From Candidatus Hinthialibacter antarcticus (GTDB lineage: Bacteria > Hinthialibacterota > Hinthialibacteria > Hinthialibacterales > Hinthialibacteraceae), in NCBI GenBank assembly GCA_030765645.1, contig JAVCCE010000061.1:1-34960 (forward strand): a stretch of 34,960 nt of DNA. The letters run 5' to 3'. Shown one piece after another: positions 18,074-25,920 of the stretch. Position 1 is the stretch's first letter. Each line of letters begins with the position of its first letter. The notes beneath the pieces were generated by a model. That model was not told where the DNA came from. It saw nothing but the letters and a program-made list of their open reading frames with translations, and searched no databases. Both the position numbers and the translations under genes were made by a program.

Positions 18074-20563
18074 ATGGTGAAATTCCTCATTCAGATTCTG
18101 TGCGTAATCGGCCTGGGCCTTGTCCCGGCTGCTCAAGAAGAACCAGCCTCGCAGCTCTATTCTCAGGGCAACACCTCGTTCGCAACTGGCGACTATGTGG
18201 CTGCGAGTTATTATTTTCAGCGGCTGCACGACTCTGAGCAATGGGAGGCGTTCCCGCAGAAGGTCGATGTTCTTGGCAAATTAGGCATGGTCGAAGAAGG
18301 CCAAAGCCGCTTTGGCGCGGCCGCCTCTTGGTATCGCCAGGTCATTGTTGAGCTGGAGGCGAAAGCGCCACAGCAGATAGACGCCTTCGCCCAATATTAT
18401 GTACTGCGGTACGCAGAATGCCTGGAGCGGTCCGGCGCCTATCCACAAGCCGCGAAAATTCTCTGGGAACAATACGCCCGTTCAGAACCGGTCCTTCAAC
18501 CAACCATCCTTCACCGAATCTTACGGAATGCGCAATATAAGGAACTCGGCGAAGACGAACTGCGCGCCTTACGCGCAGAGGTCGAAGCCAACGGTTTGAG
18601 CAATCTGGGCTGGAACCTTGCCGACCTCTATCAACGCAACCAGCGTTTTAATGAAGCCTTTTCTTTGTATGAAGAACTATGGCCGAACGCCCCCGCTAAC
18701 GCCCGCAACCACCTTGATGCAATGATTACAACCTATCAGGCGGCGGACAAACTCGATGGTTGGCTCGATCAGTTACAACAAGCCGTCGATGAAGGCGTCA
18801 ATCCAAACCAATTCATTCTACTTGAGACAGAAATCCTTCGTTCGCTTGACCGGGGCGAAGAAGCCCTCAATCGCATGGAGACGGCGCTATCGAAATTGGC
18901 TGGCGTTCCAAACCTGAACGACATCGCATCGCTGGCAGGCAAAGCCCCATCCTCGCTCATTCAACACTGGCTCGAGCTGGTGCAGTTATACCGTGGAGAA
19001 GCCGACGCGCTCGTCCTGCTGCAAACCTGGGTCAATAACCAGCCCAACGACATTCTCCTACGCGGCAAGTTAGCCGAATGGACGGCAAACGCGGGCAAAC
19101 TAGATGAAGCGGGCGAACTCTGGCTTTCATGGGCGCGCGACCGCGATTCCGACTCTGCCAGCATTCTGCTCGCCGCAGAAAATCTCATTGAACTAGGCGC
19201 CAATGACGCGGCCCGGCAATTGCTCGCGGAACAACAAGCCAATCTTGACCCGAAATTCGCCATGCGCTTCGGACAACTGGCGATGCGGGTTAACCAATTT
19301 CAACAAGCGATCGACGCGTTTAACACGGCTACCGTCAAAGTGCAAACTCCCGCAATTGTAATTTCCGACGCGGTATTGACCTATGCGGATTCGGCGCCGG
19401 ATGCCGACGCATTGTTTGGCGCACTGATTGGCAGCGTTTCGGGCGAACCGTTCAGCGCCCTCCCCGCCTGGTCGCGAACCGCAGTGCAAGAACTGGGCTT
19501 CCGCCGAAACCGCATGAATACCCTGCGGGACATGGCGCTCGCGGAACCGTCAGGCGCCTGGCGCATCGAACTGGCCCGCGCCGCCTCCCAACAAGGAGAA
19601 CAAGACTGGGCGCTTGAACTTCTCGACCAAATTGCCGACGACAGCCCGTATCGGAATACGGCAAAACGAGAAAAAGCCCTGCTATTAGGAAATTCCATTC
19701 TCGTTCCGCGAAAAGTTGAAGCAGTCCAACTCATGCAGTCATCCCTCGAAGCGGTCTTATCGGCGACCAGCGAAATTCCTTTGACGCACATCATGGTCGA
19801 GCGGATGCTTACTTACAGTGAATACAGCCTCGACGCTTTCTTGCCGAACGATGCCTTGCGGGCCATCGTGCGCGTTGAATCCGCATCGAACGAACTCGCG
19901 CAGCCAATGCCCCCAATCAATCAGGAGCGGCTACGGTTTTTACGCGCCCGCGCCATGATGGAACTCGGCTCTTGGACGCGCGCATTGGAAATGTATCAGA
20001 CAATCACGCTGCCACCGTATTCTACCGACGCCCGGTTTTATGAAGCGCTGATTTTTCTTGGGCTGGAACAGACCGAAGAAGCCAAGGCCGCAATGCAAGA
20101 GTTGCTCGACCAACCCGAACACTGGCGAAGAGCGAATGATGCGCTGGCGTATTTGACCGCGTTGGAACCTCTCGTCGGCGAGCCGCTCGAATGGCTGTGT
20201 AAAGCGCAACTGTTTGAACTCCAGGGCCGCTTGATGGAAGCTGCGCCGTTTTACCGCCAGATCGCCGTTGCGCAATACGGAGAAGACACCGAAGAATGGG
20301 CGCGCTACGTCATTGGCGACTTGGAACGCATTTCAGGGCAGTGGTCAGCCGCGCGCCAGGAATGGGAGCGGTTGGCGCTGGATGTTGATCATCCTGTAAT
20401 TCATGCCATGATTCGCTGGGAGCTGTGGCGCGCCGCCGTCGCTGATGACGCCGTTGCGGCAGCGACAGGGTTCCAAAATTTATTGATGGATTTTCCTGAC
20501 AGCCTGGCTGCTGATTTGGCCCGGCTCGAATTTCAAAAGCGCAGTCAATCTAATAATCCGTAA
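18074..20563 (+). CDS. Secreted TPR-repeat protein
   Basis: An 829-residue protein, mostly helical hairpins of tetratricopeptide type, after a signal peptide of about 20 residues (MVKFLIQILCVIGLGLVPAA). Repeats are visible along the whole length, for example around residues 26-55 (YSQGNTSFATGDYVAASYYF), in WNLADLYQRNQRFNEAFSLYEELW, and near the C-terminus in LFELQGRLMEAAPFYRQIA. Such proteins usually scaffold envelope complexes. No enzyme domain is seen. AAGGGA lies 11 bases upstream of the start, and an AAAGCC/GGCTTT inverted repeat lies about 25 bases before that. Two more genes follow at 21-22 base spacing, so it likely heads a three-gene operon ending in a transcriptional regulator. Confidence 0.75.
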   Translation: MVKFLIQILCVIGLGLVPAAQEEPASQLYSQGNTSFATGDYVAASYYFQRLHDSEQWEAFPQKVDVLGKLGMVEEGQSRFGAAASWYRQVIVELEAKAPQQIDAFAQYYVLRYAECLERSGAYPQAAKILWEQYARSEPVLQPTILHRILRNAQYKELGEDELRALRAEVEANGLSNLGWNLADLYQRNQRFNEAFSLYEELWPNAPANARNHLDAMITTYQAADKLDGWLDQLQQAVDEGVNPNQFILLETEILRSLDRGEEALNRMETALSKLAGVPNLNDIASLAGKAPSSLIQHWLELVQLYRGEADALVLLQTWVNNQPNDILLRGKLAEWTANAGKLDEAGELWLSWARDRDSDSASILLAAENLIELGANDAARQLLAEQQANLDPKFAMRFGQLAMRVNQFQQAIDAFNTATVKVQTPAIVISDAVLTYADSAPDADALFGALIGSVSGEPFSALPAWSRTAVQELGFRRNRMNTLRDMALAEPSGAWRIELARAASQQGEQDWALELLDQIADDSPYRNTAKREKALLLGNSILVPRKVEAVQLMQSSLEAVLSATSEIPLTHIMVERMLTYSEYSLDAFLPNDALRAIVRVESASNELAQPMPPINQERLRFLRARAMMELGSWTRALEMYQTITLPPYSTDARFYEALIFLGLEQTEEAKAAMQELLDQPEHWRRANDALAYLTALEPLVGEPLEWLCKAQLFELQGRLMEAAPFYRQIAVAQYGEDTEEWARYVIGDLERISGQWSAARQEWERLALDVDHPVIHAMIRWELWRAAVADDAVAAATGFQNLLMDFPDSLAADLARLEFQKRSQSNNP

Positions 20564-20584
20564 GGAGGCATTTAAGCGGAAGCC

Positions 20585-21148
20585 ATGCAAGCAAACGGTG
20601 AATCTATGCCTTTACCAACGGTCGAATCGCCTTCGATCAAGCCACACGTCAATCAAGATGAAACTTCACGCAAGCTGAGCGTCTGGGAAGTGATTGCTCT
20701 CACGCTGGCCTTTGTGCTCATTGTTTTTGGCGCAATCCCCAATTTTTTTGGCGCATTAAGCGACCTGCGCGGAGAAGAATGCAGCCGTCGGCTTACCCTG
20801 GCAGGCAATTGTTTACAGAACCTCGCGAACAAAAACGACACCAAACCCGGCGAGCAAATTTGCCAATTGTTTGACCTAAACCAGTTGCTCGAAAACACCC
20901 AACGCGGCGGCTCATTGATTAGCAGTTCCGGCCGCTACATCGTGTTTTATAAAATTGGGGTCGAACCAGATTGCGCGGACGTCGGTAATCATCAAGTCAC
21001 GCTCACATTGGGCGCTGATGGAAAAATCGTCCCGCCGGTTTGTTCACTGGCGCAAGGCGAAGACGGCGAAAAATATAGAAGCAAAGGTCTCCATGTTTGC
21101 GACATCGAGCATGTGACGGGCGACTTGGGTTTAACCCCATCGAACTAA
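20585..21148 (+). CDS. Membrane-anchored cysteine-rich protein of unknown function
   Basis: A 187-residue protein not recognised as any family. A cytoplasmic-looking N-terminus is followed by one transmembrane helix (about 33-55, VIALTLAFVLIVFGAIPNFF) and an exported domain of about 130 residues. That domain carries six cysteines (in EECSRR, GNCLQN, QICQLF, PDCADV, PVCSLA and HVCDIE), enough for three disulfides if it is periplasmic. The segment SLISSSGRYIVFYKIG and a following strand-rich stretch suggest a beta fold. A strong AAGGAGG lies 16 bases before the first ATG, farther than usual; an in-frame stop in between rules out an earlier start, and a second ATG at 20606 is possible. It sits between the TPR gene and the NtrC-like gene. 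Confidence 0.65.
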   Translation: MQANGESMPLPTVESPSIKPHVNQDETSRKLSVWEVIALTLAFVLIVFGAIPNFFGALSDLRGEECSRRLTLAGNCLQNLANKNDTKPGEQICQLFDLNQLLENTQRGGSLISSSGRYIVFYKIGVEPDCADVGNHQVTLTLGADGKIVPPVCSLAQGEDGEKYRSKGLHVCDIEHVTGDLGLTPSN

Positions 21149-21170
21149 ACCACCAAGAGAGAGATGGTTG

Positions 21171-22583
21171 ATGGCTACAATTCTCATCGCGGAAGACGAA
21201 GCCAAAATGCGCAAGATTCTCGCATTGGCTTTATCAGAAGATGGCCATGAGATTCTCGAAGCGCAAAACGCTGAGGAAGCCGCCTCTACCATACGCACCC
21301 ACTCCGTCAGCCTTGTCATCAGCGATTTGCGAATGCCGGGCGGCGGCGGCATGGCGCTGCTGAAATCCGTTCAGGAGATCAACCACTACATCCCGGTCAT
21401 TATTCTCACGGCGTACGGCACTATTGAAAACGCCGTCGATGCGCTCAAAAACGGCGCCGTCGATTACTTGCTCAAACCCTGCGACCTGGATGAAATCAAA
21501 CTCGCCGTTGAAAAAGCGCTGCAAATTCAACAACTCGAATTAGAAAACATATACCTGCGCAACGAGATATCAGACCACTTTGGCGATGATGTCATCATTT
21601 CGCGCTCCGAGTCAATGAAACGGGTCACCGACCTCGTAAAGCGCGTGTCCCAAGGCGACGGCATCGTCTTGATTTCAGGCGAAAGCGGTTGCGGCAAAGA
21701 AATGATCGCCCGCAGCATCCACCTGCAAAGCGCCCGCCGCGAAAAAGCGTTTGTTACAGTGAAATGCGCTGGAATCCCGGCAGATTTGCTCGAAATTGAA
21801 CTGTTTGGGCGCGTACGGAATCTACACGGCGGCCCAACCGGCCCGCTGTCGGGCAAATTTGAACTCGCCAACAGCGGCACCCTCTTTTTAGATGAAGTGG
21901 GAGAATTGCCGTCCCGCATTCAAGGTAAAATCCTACGGACGCTGAGCGACAGCACTATTGAACCCGTTGGCGGCGTTCGTGAAAAGAAAGTCGACGTTCG
22001 AATCATTGCCGCAACCCGTCACGATCTCGAAGAGCGCGTCCAAAACGAAATGTTCCGTTCCGAACTCTATTACCGGCTTAATGTACTGCCGATCCGCTTG
22101 CCGCCGCTACGTGAACGAACGGAAGATATCCCGCCGTTGATTGAACATTACCTCAACATGAAAACGTCGGGTAAGCCGCCATTATCTTTCACACAGAGTG
22201 ATATGAACGAGATGGTGAAATATTCATGGCCCGGAAACGTGCGTGAATTACAAAACCTTGTCGAGCGCGCCTTGGTGTTGGGTTCAACCAGCGCAAAAGA
22301 ACTGTTGCCGCCATCGCAACTGGCGCAGGAGACGGCGGATTCTCTTCCCCTTCAGGACCAGGGGCTATTAGAGCAATCCTATAAAGAGGCGAAAAAATTT
22401 GTCCTTGAGCGTTTTGAACGCGCCTATTTTTCAAATGTATTGAAAAAGACAAACGGCAATGTGTCACGCGCCGCAAAAATGGCTGACGTGCACCGTAAAA
22501 ACCTGCATGTCAAAATTTCTGAACTCGGCCTTGATCCCCACAAACTCTCTCAAACTGATGATTCGCCTCATTCCGATTCCTGA
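21171..22583 (+). CDS. NtrC-family response regulator with degenerate GAFTGA loop
   Basis: A 470-residue cytoplasmic regulator. The receiver domain (1-120) is complete: Glu8/Asp9, phosphoacceptor Asp52 (VISDLRMP), Thr80 and Lys102. The AAA+ domain (about 140-375) has Walker A GESGCGKE (170-177), Walker B GTLFLDE (236-242) and an arginine-finger region RSELYYRLNV. A Fis-type helix-turn-helix ends the protein (about 405-455, NGNVSRAAKMADVHRKNLH). The sigma-54-contacting loop, normally GAFTGA after ELFG, here reads NLHGGP (217-222) at unchanged length. ATPase activity is likely, but contact with sigma-54 is doubtful. The start is ATG 21171, not the TTG one codon earlier, because GAGAGAG lies seven bases upstream. 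No histidine kinase gene is nearby. Confidence 0.88.
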   Translation: MATILIAEDEAKMRKILALALSEDGHEILEAQNAEEAASTIRTHSVSLVISDLRMPGGGGMALLKSVQEINHYIPVIILTAYGTIENAVDALKNGAVDYLLKPCDLDEIKLAVEKALQIQQLELENIYLRNEISDHFGDDVIISRSESMKRVTDLVKRVSQGDGIVLISGESGCGKEMIARSIHLQSARREKAFVTVKCAGIPADLLEIELFGRVRNLHGGPTGPLSGKFELANSGTLFLDEVGELPSRIQGKILRTLSDSTIEPVGGVREKKVDVRIIAATRHDLEERVQNEMFRSELYYRLNVLPIRLPPLRERTEDIPPLIEHYLNMKTSGKPPLSFTQSDMNEMVKYSWPGNVRELQNLVERALVLGSTSAKELLPPSQLAQETADSLPLQDQGLLEQSYKEAKKFVLERFERAYFSNVLKKTNGNVSRAAKMADVHRKNLHVKISELGLDPHKLSQTDDSPHSDS

Positions 22584-22651
22584 ATACAAAATAGTTCTTC
22601 CGTAAATTTATATACTATATTTATCAATTGAATTGAGATTTCGCTTCACTC

Positions 22652-22744
22652 GGCATGGGTACAGATATGCTCGAGATATGCTCGCTTCAGTGCGGGCTTT
22701 CAGGCTCTTATGCATAGGCGCTCCCCGAGTTGCACCCATGCCTG
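22652..22744 (+). repeat. Palindromic MITE-like repeat, copy 1
   Basis: An intergenic element of about 93 bp with ends GGCATGGGTACA and TGCACCCATGCCTG, which are near-perfect inverted repeats. Its core (CTCGCTTCAGTGCGGGCTTT, then a C-A-x-G-C segment, CTTATGCA and AGGCGCTCCC) recurs, inverted, at 34831-34914. No coding capacity. It occupies most of the 234-base gap after the NtrC-like gene. Confidence 0.75.
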
Positions 22745-22817
22745 AATTGGTTTTTCAATTTTTGATATGCCGGAATATGTTTTCGTAATCAAAATAGCCA
22801 TCCATCAATGTAGGCGC

Positions 22818-23486
22818 TCACTTACTGGATGAACTATAAAAATTGACCCTCACTGCGGCGCCATCTTTGGGGAGATTCGACTCAATCGCCCGGAAGGTTT
22901 TTCGATCCAGCGCCTGATCGCGAATCGTAAACGCATGGTTGCTGGTCCTTCCACCCGGGCAAGAGAATAAACAGGTCACGCATCCTGATCGCCAAACCGG
23001 AACCAGCGCCGCATGTCCGCCGACGCGAATATCAAAGTCAGATTCAGATGCGCTTTCGATCATTTCACCCATGCGGTGTTCAACGCCGTCCCATTCGACT
23101 GTGATGCGTATCTTTGTTCCCTCTACCCGCTGGTCAGGAGCGGTGGACTTCTCGTCTTTGCGCTCCGTCCACGCTTCCGCCGTCAAATTATCACCCGGTT
23201 TGGCTCCGGTTGCGATTAGTTTCGCCAATATATCTACATCTGGGACATTCGATTCTATTAAGGCTTTTCGAGCGTTGCCTCCACCCGACCAAACAATGAA
23301 ATGATGACCGTTTGCGCGGTCGTTTCGAGAATTAAACCGGGCGGGATATATCTTTCCACCAAATGTAACCTTATCGCCACTAACTTCTATCATAACAACG
23401 TCTTTCACACCTACATCACAAGAGATTATCCAGAGAGAAATTACTACAATCATCACATGAGCGAAAAAATATCTAAAAAAGTACAT
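22818..23486 (-). CDS. Lipoprotein with CxxCxxxCP motif, YdjY-like
   Basis: A 222-residue predicted lipoprotein. The N-terminal helix ends in the lipobox IISC, giving Cys23 as the lipidated residue. After it come strand-rich segments (MIEVSGDKVTFGGKIYPA), a GAKPGDNLTAEAW segment, then IRITVEWDGVEHRMGEM, IRVGGH and RSGCVTCLFSCPGGRTSNHA with Cys169, Cys172 and Cys176. Length and pattern recall the putative ferredoxin-like YdjY proteins, but this is from memory and only moderate. Three cysteines spaced CxxCxxxCP could bind a metal or a cluster. An AGGA-like Shine-Dalgarno precedes the start. It is divergent from a pseudopilin gene, about 110 bases away. Confidence 0.6.
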   Translation of the reverse strand: MYFFRYFFAHVMIVVISLWIISCDVGVKDVVMIEVSGDKVTFGGKIYPARFNSRNDRANGHHFIVWSGGGNARKALIESNVPDVDILAKLIATGAKPGDNLTAEAWTERKDEKSTAPDQRVEGTKIRITVEWDGVEHRMGEMIESASESDFDIRVGGHAALVPVWRSGCVTCLFSCPGGRTSNHAFTIRDQALDRKTFRAIESNLPKDGAAVRVNFYSSSSK

Positions 23487-23598
23487 CTTTTTACAATTCC
23501 TACCTGACAGAAGTGTAAATGAGACACTACTATGAGTATATGGTCACTACACTAGACGCATCGTGTCGAAATTAGATCATACATCAGGAGACGGTTGA

Positions 23599-24228
23599 AT
23601 GAAAAAAGGATTTACATTAATTGAGTTGCTTATTGTTGTAGCCATTATCGGAATCTTAGCTGCGATTGCAGTTCCAAATTTTTTGAATGCTCAGATTAAA
23701 GCCAAAGTCGCGCGTACGCAATCCGACATGCGCTCCGTCGCAACCTCCATCGAAACCTTTCGGTTAGACAAAGGCGTCTTATTGCTGGATTTTTGGGATG
23801 ATGACAACGATTGGGCGAAAGACCGCTGGAGAGACAATTTTGGCGGCGTCGGTCCCCAGCCTCCATATACAACATTCGAACAACCGTTTTACCCACTCAC
23901 GTCTCCAGTTGCGTACATGAGTTCGGTTCCTCAAGATCCGTTCATCGCCCGTTCAGAAGACGTTGGGTTTGGCGCGAATGAAATGGGGCGCAGTTACATT
24001 TATTTCGATAACGACCCTCAAGGCGGCGCGGAAAACTTTGGAATCGATTTATATAAAGCGGCAAATGCCCACCAATATAACTTGAATCCTCTGAAACGCG
24101 GTGAATTTGCACTCATCAGCATCGGCCCGGATGGCTTCATCGGCGTCAACGATCAGGGTGCGTTGCGGGGTTTGCCCTATGACGCTTCCAATGGCGTAAT
24201 CAGTTCTGGAGATGTTGTACGTCGATAA
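23599..24228 (+). CDS. Type II pseudopilin (prepilin N-terminal methylation domain), locus 1
   Basis: A 209-residue prepilin-like protein. The leader MKKG is cut before FTLIELLIVVAIIGILAA, with Glu at mature position 5, the classic prepilin-peptidase and methylation signal; the hydrophobic helix continues to about residue 28. The globular part (DMRSVATSIETFRLDKG, later DPFIARSED and ISIGPDGFIGV) resembles GspG-type major pseudopilins, but no secretion ATPase, secretin or peptidase gene is near. AGGAGA lies about six bases before the ATG. It is monocistronic, followed by the strong terminator at 24248-24284, and divergent from the lipoprotein gene. Confidence 0.88.
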   Translation: MKKGFTLIELLIVVAIIGILAAIAVPNFLNAQIKAKVARTQSDMRSVATSIETFRLDKGVLLLDFWDDDNDWAKDRWRDNFGGVGPQPPYTTFEQPFYPLTSPVAYMSSVPQDPFIARSEDVGFGANEMGRSYIYFDNDPQGGAENFGIDLYKAANAHQYNLNPLKRGEFALISIGPDGFIGVNDQGALRGLPYDASNGVISSGDVVRR

Positions 24229-24247
24229 CAACCCTCTATTTGAAACG

Positions 24248-24284
24248 AAAAAGCCCCTTCAACCGTTCGTTGAAGGGGCTTTTT
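24248..24284 (+). terminator. Strong intrinsic terminator after pseudopilin gene 1
   Basis: AAAAAGCCCCTTCAAC (24248-24263) and GTTGAAGGGGCTTTTT (24269-24284) pair perfectly around a five-base loop. The 3' arm ends in T residues. It could work on both strands, but only the rightward gene ends here. Confidence 0.9.
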
Positions 24285-24351
24285 GTGTTTCATTAAAGAA
24301 TAGACTTTAGTACCAAAATATGATGAAATAGTAAATTCAACAAAAAATCGC

Positions 24352-24357
24352 TATAAT
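24352..24357 (+). promoter_or_regulatory. Possible -10 box for the FG-GAP gene
   Basis: A perfect TATAAT lies 60 bases upstream of the FG-GAP start codon and just past the previous terminator. No good -35 hexamer is seen 16-18 bases earlier, so this is only a candidate. Confidence 0.3.
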
Positions 24358-24417
24358 TAGCGTAACGTAGCCAAGCCAAAAAAACGCAACATACTCTGAG
24401 TTTGGGGACTCGAAACG

Positions 24418-25920
24418 ATGGCGCAAAGCCTGACTGTGAAAGCCTTGAGCCGACTCGCACTCGCCGCTTTGGCATTATCGCAAGTGTGTTTTGCCCAGAT
24501 ACACATTTCTGAGTCTGATGTGAGCGCTGTGCGCCTCAGTCACCCCGGCGCGTACGCGTATGAAATCGGAGCATTTGTGGAAGGCATTGGCGACATCGAC
24601 GGCGACGGCTTTAAAGAAATTGCAATCGGCGCCCCATCATTCGACCCGGGGGGAGACCTCGGGCTCGAAACCCGCAACGGCGCCGTTTTCGTTGTATCCG
24701 GCAAGATGCTCCAACACGACAAAACAACGATTGATCTATCTGAACCGGGGCTGATTGCCTGGTCGATTATTGGTCGCCAAGAATCAAAAATCGGAAACAT
24801 GATCGCCGCATTGGGCGATATCAACGGAGATGGCTTTGATGATTTTGCCTTTTCATCTCCCCACCAATCAGATTCATACATTATGTACGGCGGCGAGGTG
24901 GTCCCACGGCTATTGCCGCTGAATGACTTTGAAAATTATGGAACCCACATTCTCAATTCCGGCGCAAGTTTTAGTTCTGCAGGCGACTTCAACGGCGATG
25001 GCTTCAATGACGCCGCGTTGGGACGCCCAACCGATCCAAAATCGCAAAATGGACCGGGACGCCTCTCTTTATTATATGGCGCCAGTTCATTTCCCCACCA
25101 AATAGACGCACAAGACCTCCCCTCGATTGTTGGGTTGCCCAACACCCAATTGGGAAAAAGCATTGTCGGCGGCTTCGACCTGAAAGCCGATGGATTTAGC
25201 GACCTGTTAATCAGCGAACCCAACTGGGGGCCGCAAAACCAGGGGCGCGCCTTTGTTTTAGAAGGCTCAGAATCTCTCCAACAAGATTTTGATGACGGCC
25301 TGAAAAGCCCACTCATGTTTGAGCCGGTCCACGGCTATGCGCGAACCGTCCATGACGTAAACGGCGATGGGCTGATCGATTTTTTGCTTGGCGTCAATGA
25401 ACAAGAAGCCTGGATTGTTCTTGGCCGCCCCAACTTTGAAGGAACCGTCAATCAGAAATTTCTTGAAAACGATCCATTGAGCATACATCTGACTGGCGAC
25501 GCGACCTACTATGGAATCCACGACGTAAACGGCGACGGGTTTGCAGACATCGCCGCTGCGATGCCAAACGCCACCGTCAACGGCAAAGCGCTGGTTGGTC
25601 AAGTGATGTTTCTGTTTGGAAAAACGGAATGGCCAAAAGAAGTGAACATCAGCCTGCTCAGCGAGAGCAGCGACAATCAATTGGATTACCTGATCATTGA
25701 CGGGCGGGAAGAATTCGACGTCTTCGGTTCATCGGTCGCGGGAATTAAAGATATTCAGGGCGACGGTTTTGACGATGTCATCATTGGCGCACCCACCATC
25801 CGCGATCCAAGCGGACTCAAAAAAGACCGCCCCGGCTCAGCGTATGTCATTCAAGGACGCAACGTGTATTTCATCACTCAGACCGAACGCAGCCAATTTT
25901 TCACCCGCAATAGCGACTAA
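24418..25920 (+). CDS. Secreted FG-GAP repeat protein, likely seven-bladed propeller
   Basis: A 500-residue exported protein with a signal peptide (about 1-26, ending SQVCFA). Seven FG-GAP/integrin-alpha-type repeats carry the calcium-loop pattern DxDGDGxxD, followed by an I-G-A-P-like strand. They begin near residues 58, 134, 190, 252, 313, 369 and 445. Seven units fit a complete beta-propeller that fills the protein. The fourth loop is degenerate (DLKADG), so that site may not bind calcium. The role is probably ligand binding or structural, outside the cytoplasm. GGGGA lies about nine bases upstream of the ATG. Its stop codon overlaps that of the convergent ABC ATPase gene by three bases. 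Confidence 0.85.
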   Translation: MAQSLTVKALSRLALAALALSQVCFAQIHISESDVSAVRLSHPGAYAYEIGAFVEGIGDIDGDGFKEIAIGAPSFDPGGDLGLETRNGAVFVVSGKMLQHDKTTIDLSEPGLIAWSIIGRQESKIGNMIAALGDINGDGFDDFAFSSPHQSDSYIMYGGEVVPRLLPLNDFENYGTHILNSGASFSSAGDFNGDGFNDAALGRPTDPKSQNGPGRLSLLYGASSFPHQIDAQDLPSIVGLPNTQLGKSIVGGFDLKADGFSDLLISEPNWGPQNQGRAFVLEGSESLQQDFDDGLKSPLMFEPVHGYARTVHDVNGDGLIDFLLGVNEQEAWIVLGRPNFEGTVNQKFLENDPLSIHLTGDATYYGIHDVNGDGFADIAAAMPNATVNGKALVGQVMFLFGKTEWPKEVNISLLSESSDNQLDYLIIDGREEFDVFGSSVAGIKDIQGDGFDDVIIGAPTIRDPSGLKKDRPGSAYVIQGRNVYFITQTERSQFFTRNSD

